From: Pseudomonadota bacterium
Lineage (GTDB): Bacteria > Pseudomonadota > Alphaproteobacteria > Parvibaculales > Parvibaculaceae
Direction of reading: 5' to 3'
Length of the DNA: 6,140 nt
NCBI GenBank assembly: GCA_021780275.1
Contig: JAJXZC010000263.1
Span: 1 to 6,140, forward strand
Positions 5,394-6,140 of this stretch are shown here, piece after piece. Made by a program: the position numbers and the translations under genes. Position 1 is the stretch's first letter; every line of letters starts with the position of its first letter. The notes beneath the pieces are model-generated. The model saw only the letters and a program-made list of their open reading frames with translations, had not been told where the DNA came from and ran no database searches.

Positions 5394-6140
5394 ATGCGCG
5401 CAGGGCGGCCGGACGCGAGGACCGGAGACGAAGGCGATAGAGAATGAGCGTGTCGCAACCGAGCAGATAGAAGAGCAATACGCCCTGGAAAATGCCTGTG
5501 ACGGCGCTGGGAAGGGCCAACTCGATCTGCGCCGCCTCACCGCCAAGATAGGAAAGGCCGAGCAGCAAGGCCGCGAACACGACGCCGATGGGATGCAGGC
5601 GACCGAGGAACGCGACAATGATCGCCGTGTAACCATAGCCGGGAGAGATTTGCGGCGTGAGCTGGCCGATCGGACCGCTGACTTCGAGCGTGCCGGCAAT
5701 TCCCGCAAGCCCACCCGTCAGCGCGAGCGCGGTCCATACGAGCCTGGTTTCCTTGAAACCGGCGAAGCGCGCGGCACGCGGCGCGAAGCCCTGAACGCGC
5801 AACTGAAATCCGAGCAGCGAGCGTGTCAGCAGAAGCCACCCTGCCGCTGCAGCGGCAAGCGCGAAGAATATGCCGAGATGAAGCCGCGTTCCTTCGATAA
5901 TCGTGGGATTCGTCGCATTCGCGCTGAACATGGCCGTCTGCGGAAATCCGAAACCCTGCGGGTCGCGCCACGGACCGGTCACCATGTAGATGAGGATAAG
6001 CTGCGCGATATAGGTCAGCATCAAGCTCGTCAGGATTTCGTTCGCATTGAACTGCGTACGCAGCAGGGCGACGAGCATCGCCCACAGCATTCCGCCAATC
6101 ATGCCCGCGATCAGCATCAACGGGAAAAGCAGCGAAAAGG
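5392..6140 (-). CDS. BMP-type ABC importer, permease 1 of system A (partial, N-terminus beyond right edge)
   Basis: C-terminal 248 residues of a NupP/YufP-like inner-membrane permease; homologues are about 350-370 residues, so roughly 100 or more N-terminal residues lie outside. The frame is open to the window edge, so the TTG at 6120 is not the real start: the sequence there already matches the middle of the family. Landmarks, counting from the TTG, are NANEILTSLMLTYIA (25-39), GPWRDPQGFGFPQT (49-62), the cytoplasmic loop GFAPRAARFAGF (111-122) and ISPGYGYTAIIVAFLGRLHP (158-177). Hydrophobic stretches lie near 28-47, 82-98, 128-145, 164-188 and 205-220. Its stop is 16 bases before permease 2, in the same operon. 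It is the paralogue of the complete permease 1 of system B. An ATPase gene is expected upstream, outside the window. Confidence 0.94.
   Translation of the reverse strand, partial: FSLLFPLMLIAGMIGGMLWAMLVALLRTQFNANEILTSLMLTYIAQLILIYMVTGPWRDPQGFGFPQTAMFSANATNPTIIEGTRLHLGIFFALAAAAAGWLLLTRSLLGFQLRVQGFAPRAARFAGFKETRLVWTALALTGGLAGIAGTLEVSGPIGQLTPQISPGYGYTAIIVAFLGRLHPIGVVFAALLLGLSYLGGEAAQIELALPSAVTGIFQGVLLFYLLGCDTLILYRLRLRSSRPAALRA

Noticed and set aside
5376..5714. N-terminal extension of system A permease 2 by 113 codons
   Set aside because: It overlaps permease 1 in another frame, has Arg/Ser-rich composition and lies upstream of a good ribosome site that leads to the normal-length protein.

Overview
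The window looks like chromosomal DNA of an alphaproteobacterium, probably Hyphomicrobiales. The clues are high GC, strong GC3-type codon use, two Tat-exported BMP-family binding proteins and an RpoN-type promoter. The species cannot be named from the sequence. Every real gene lies on the minus strand, so transcription runs from high to low coordinates.

The window carries two adjacent but non-identical ABC importers of the BMP/PnrA (Bmp, NupN-NupP-NupQ, RbsC-like permease) family, which takes up nucleosides or related purine compounds. System A, on the right, reads permease 1 (cut by the right edge), permease 2, then a Tat-exported binding protein. It ends at a strong hairpin terminator near 3200. 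System B, on the left, reads binding protein, permease 1, then permease 2 (cut by the left edge). The gene order of the two systems therefore differs. Neither ATPase is inside the window; one is expected upstream of 6140 and/or downstream of position 1.

The 526-base gap between the two systems (2723-3248) is the most informative part. It holds the wreck of an adenosine/adenine deaminase gene, which has lost its N-terminal half and about 60 internal residues, including nearly all metal ligands. A second, weaker terminator follows it. Next comes a near-consensus sigma-54 promoter (TGGCACG-N4-TTGCT) facing system B, with a perfect 14-base palindrome over its predicted transcription start and a possible IHF site upstream.

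Inferred logic: system B is switched on by RpoN under nitrogen limitation and probably blocked by a local repressor, as would suit scavenging of a nitrogen-rich purine-type compound. System A is a separate unit whose promoter lies outside the window. The dead deaminase suggests the locus once coupled uptake to deamination. No RNA genes, insertion sequences, CRISPR arrays or origins were seen.
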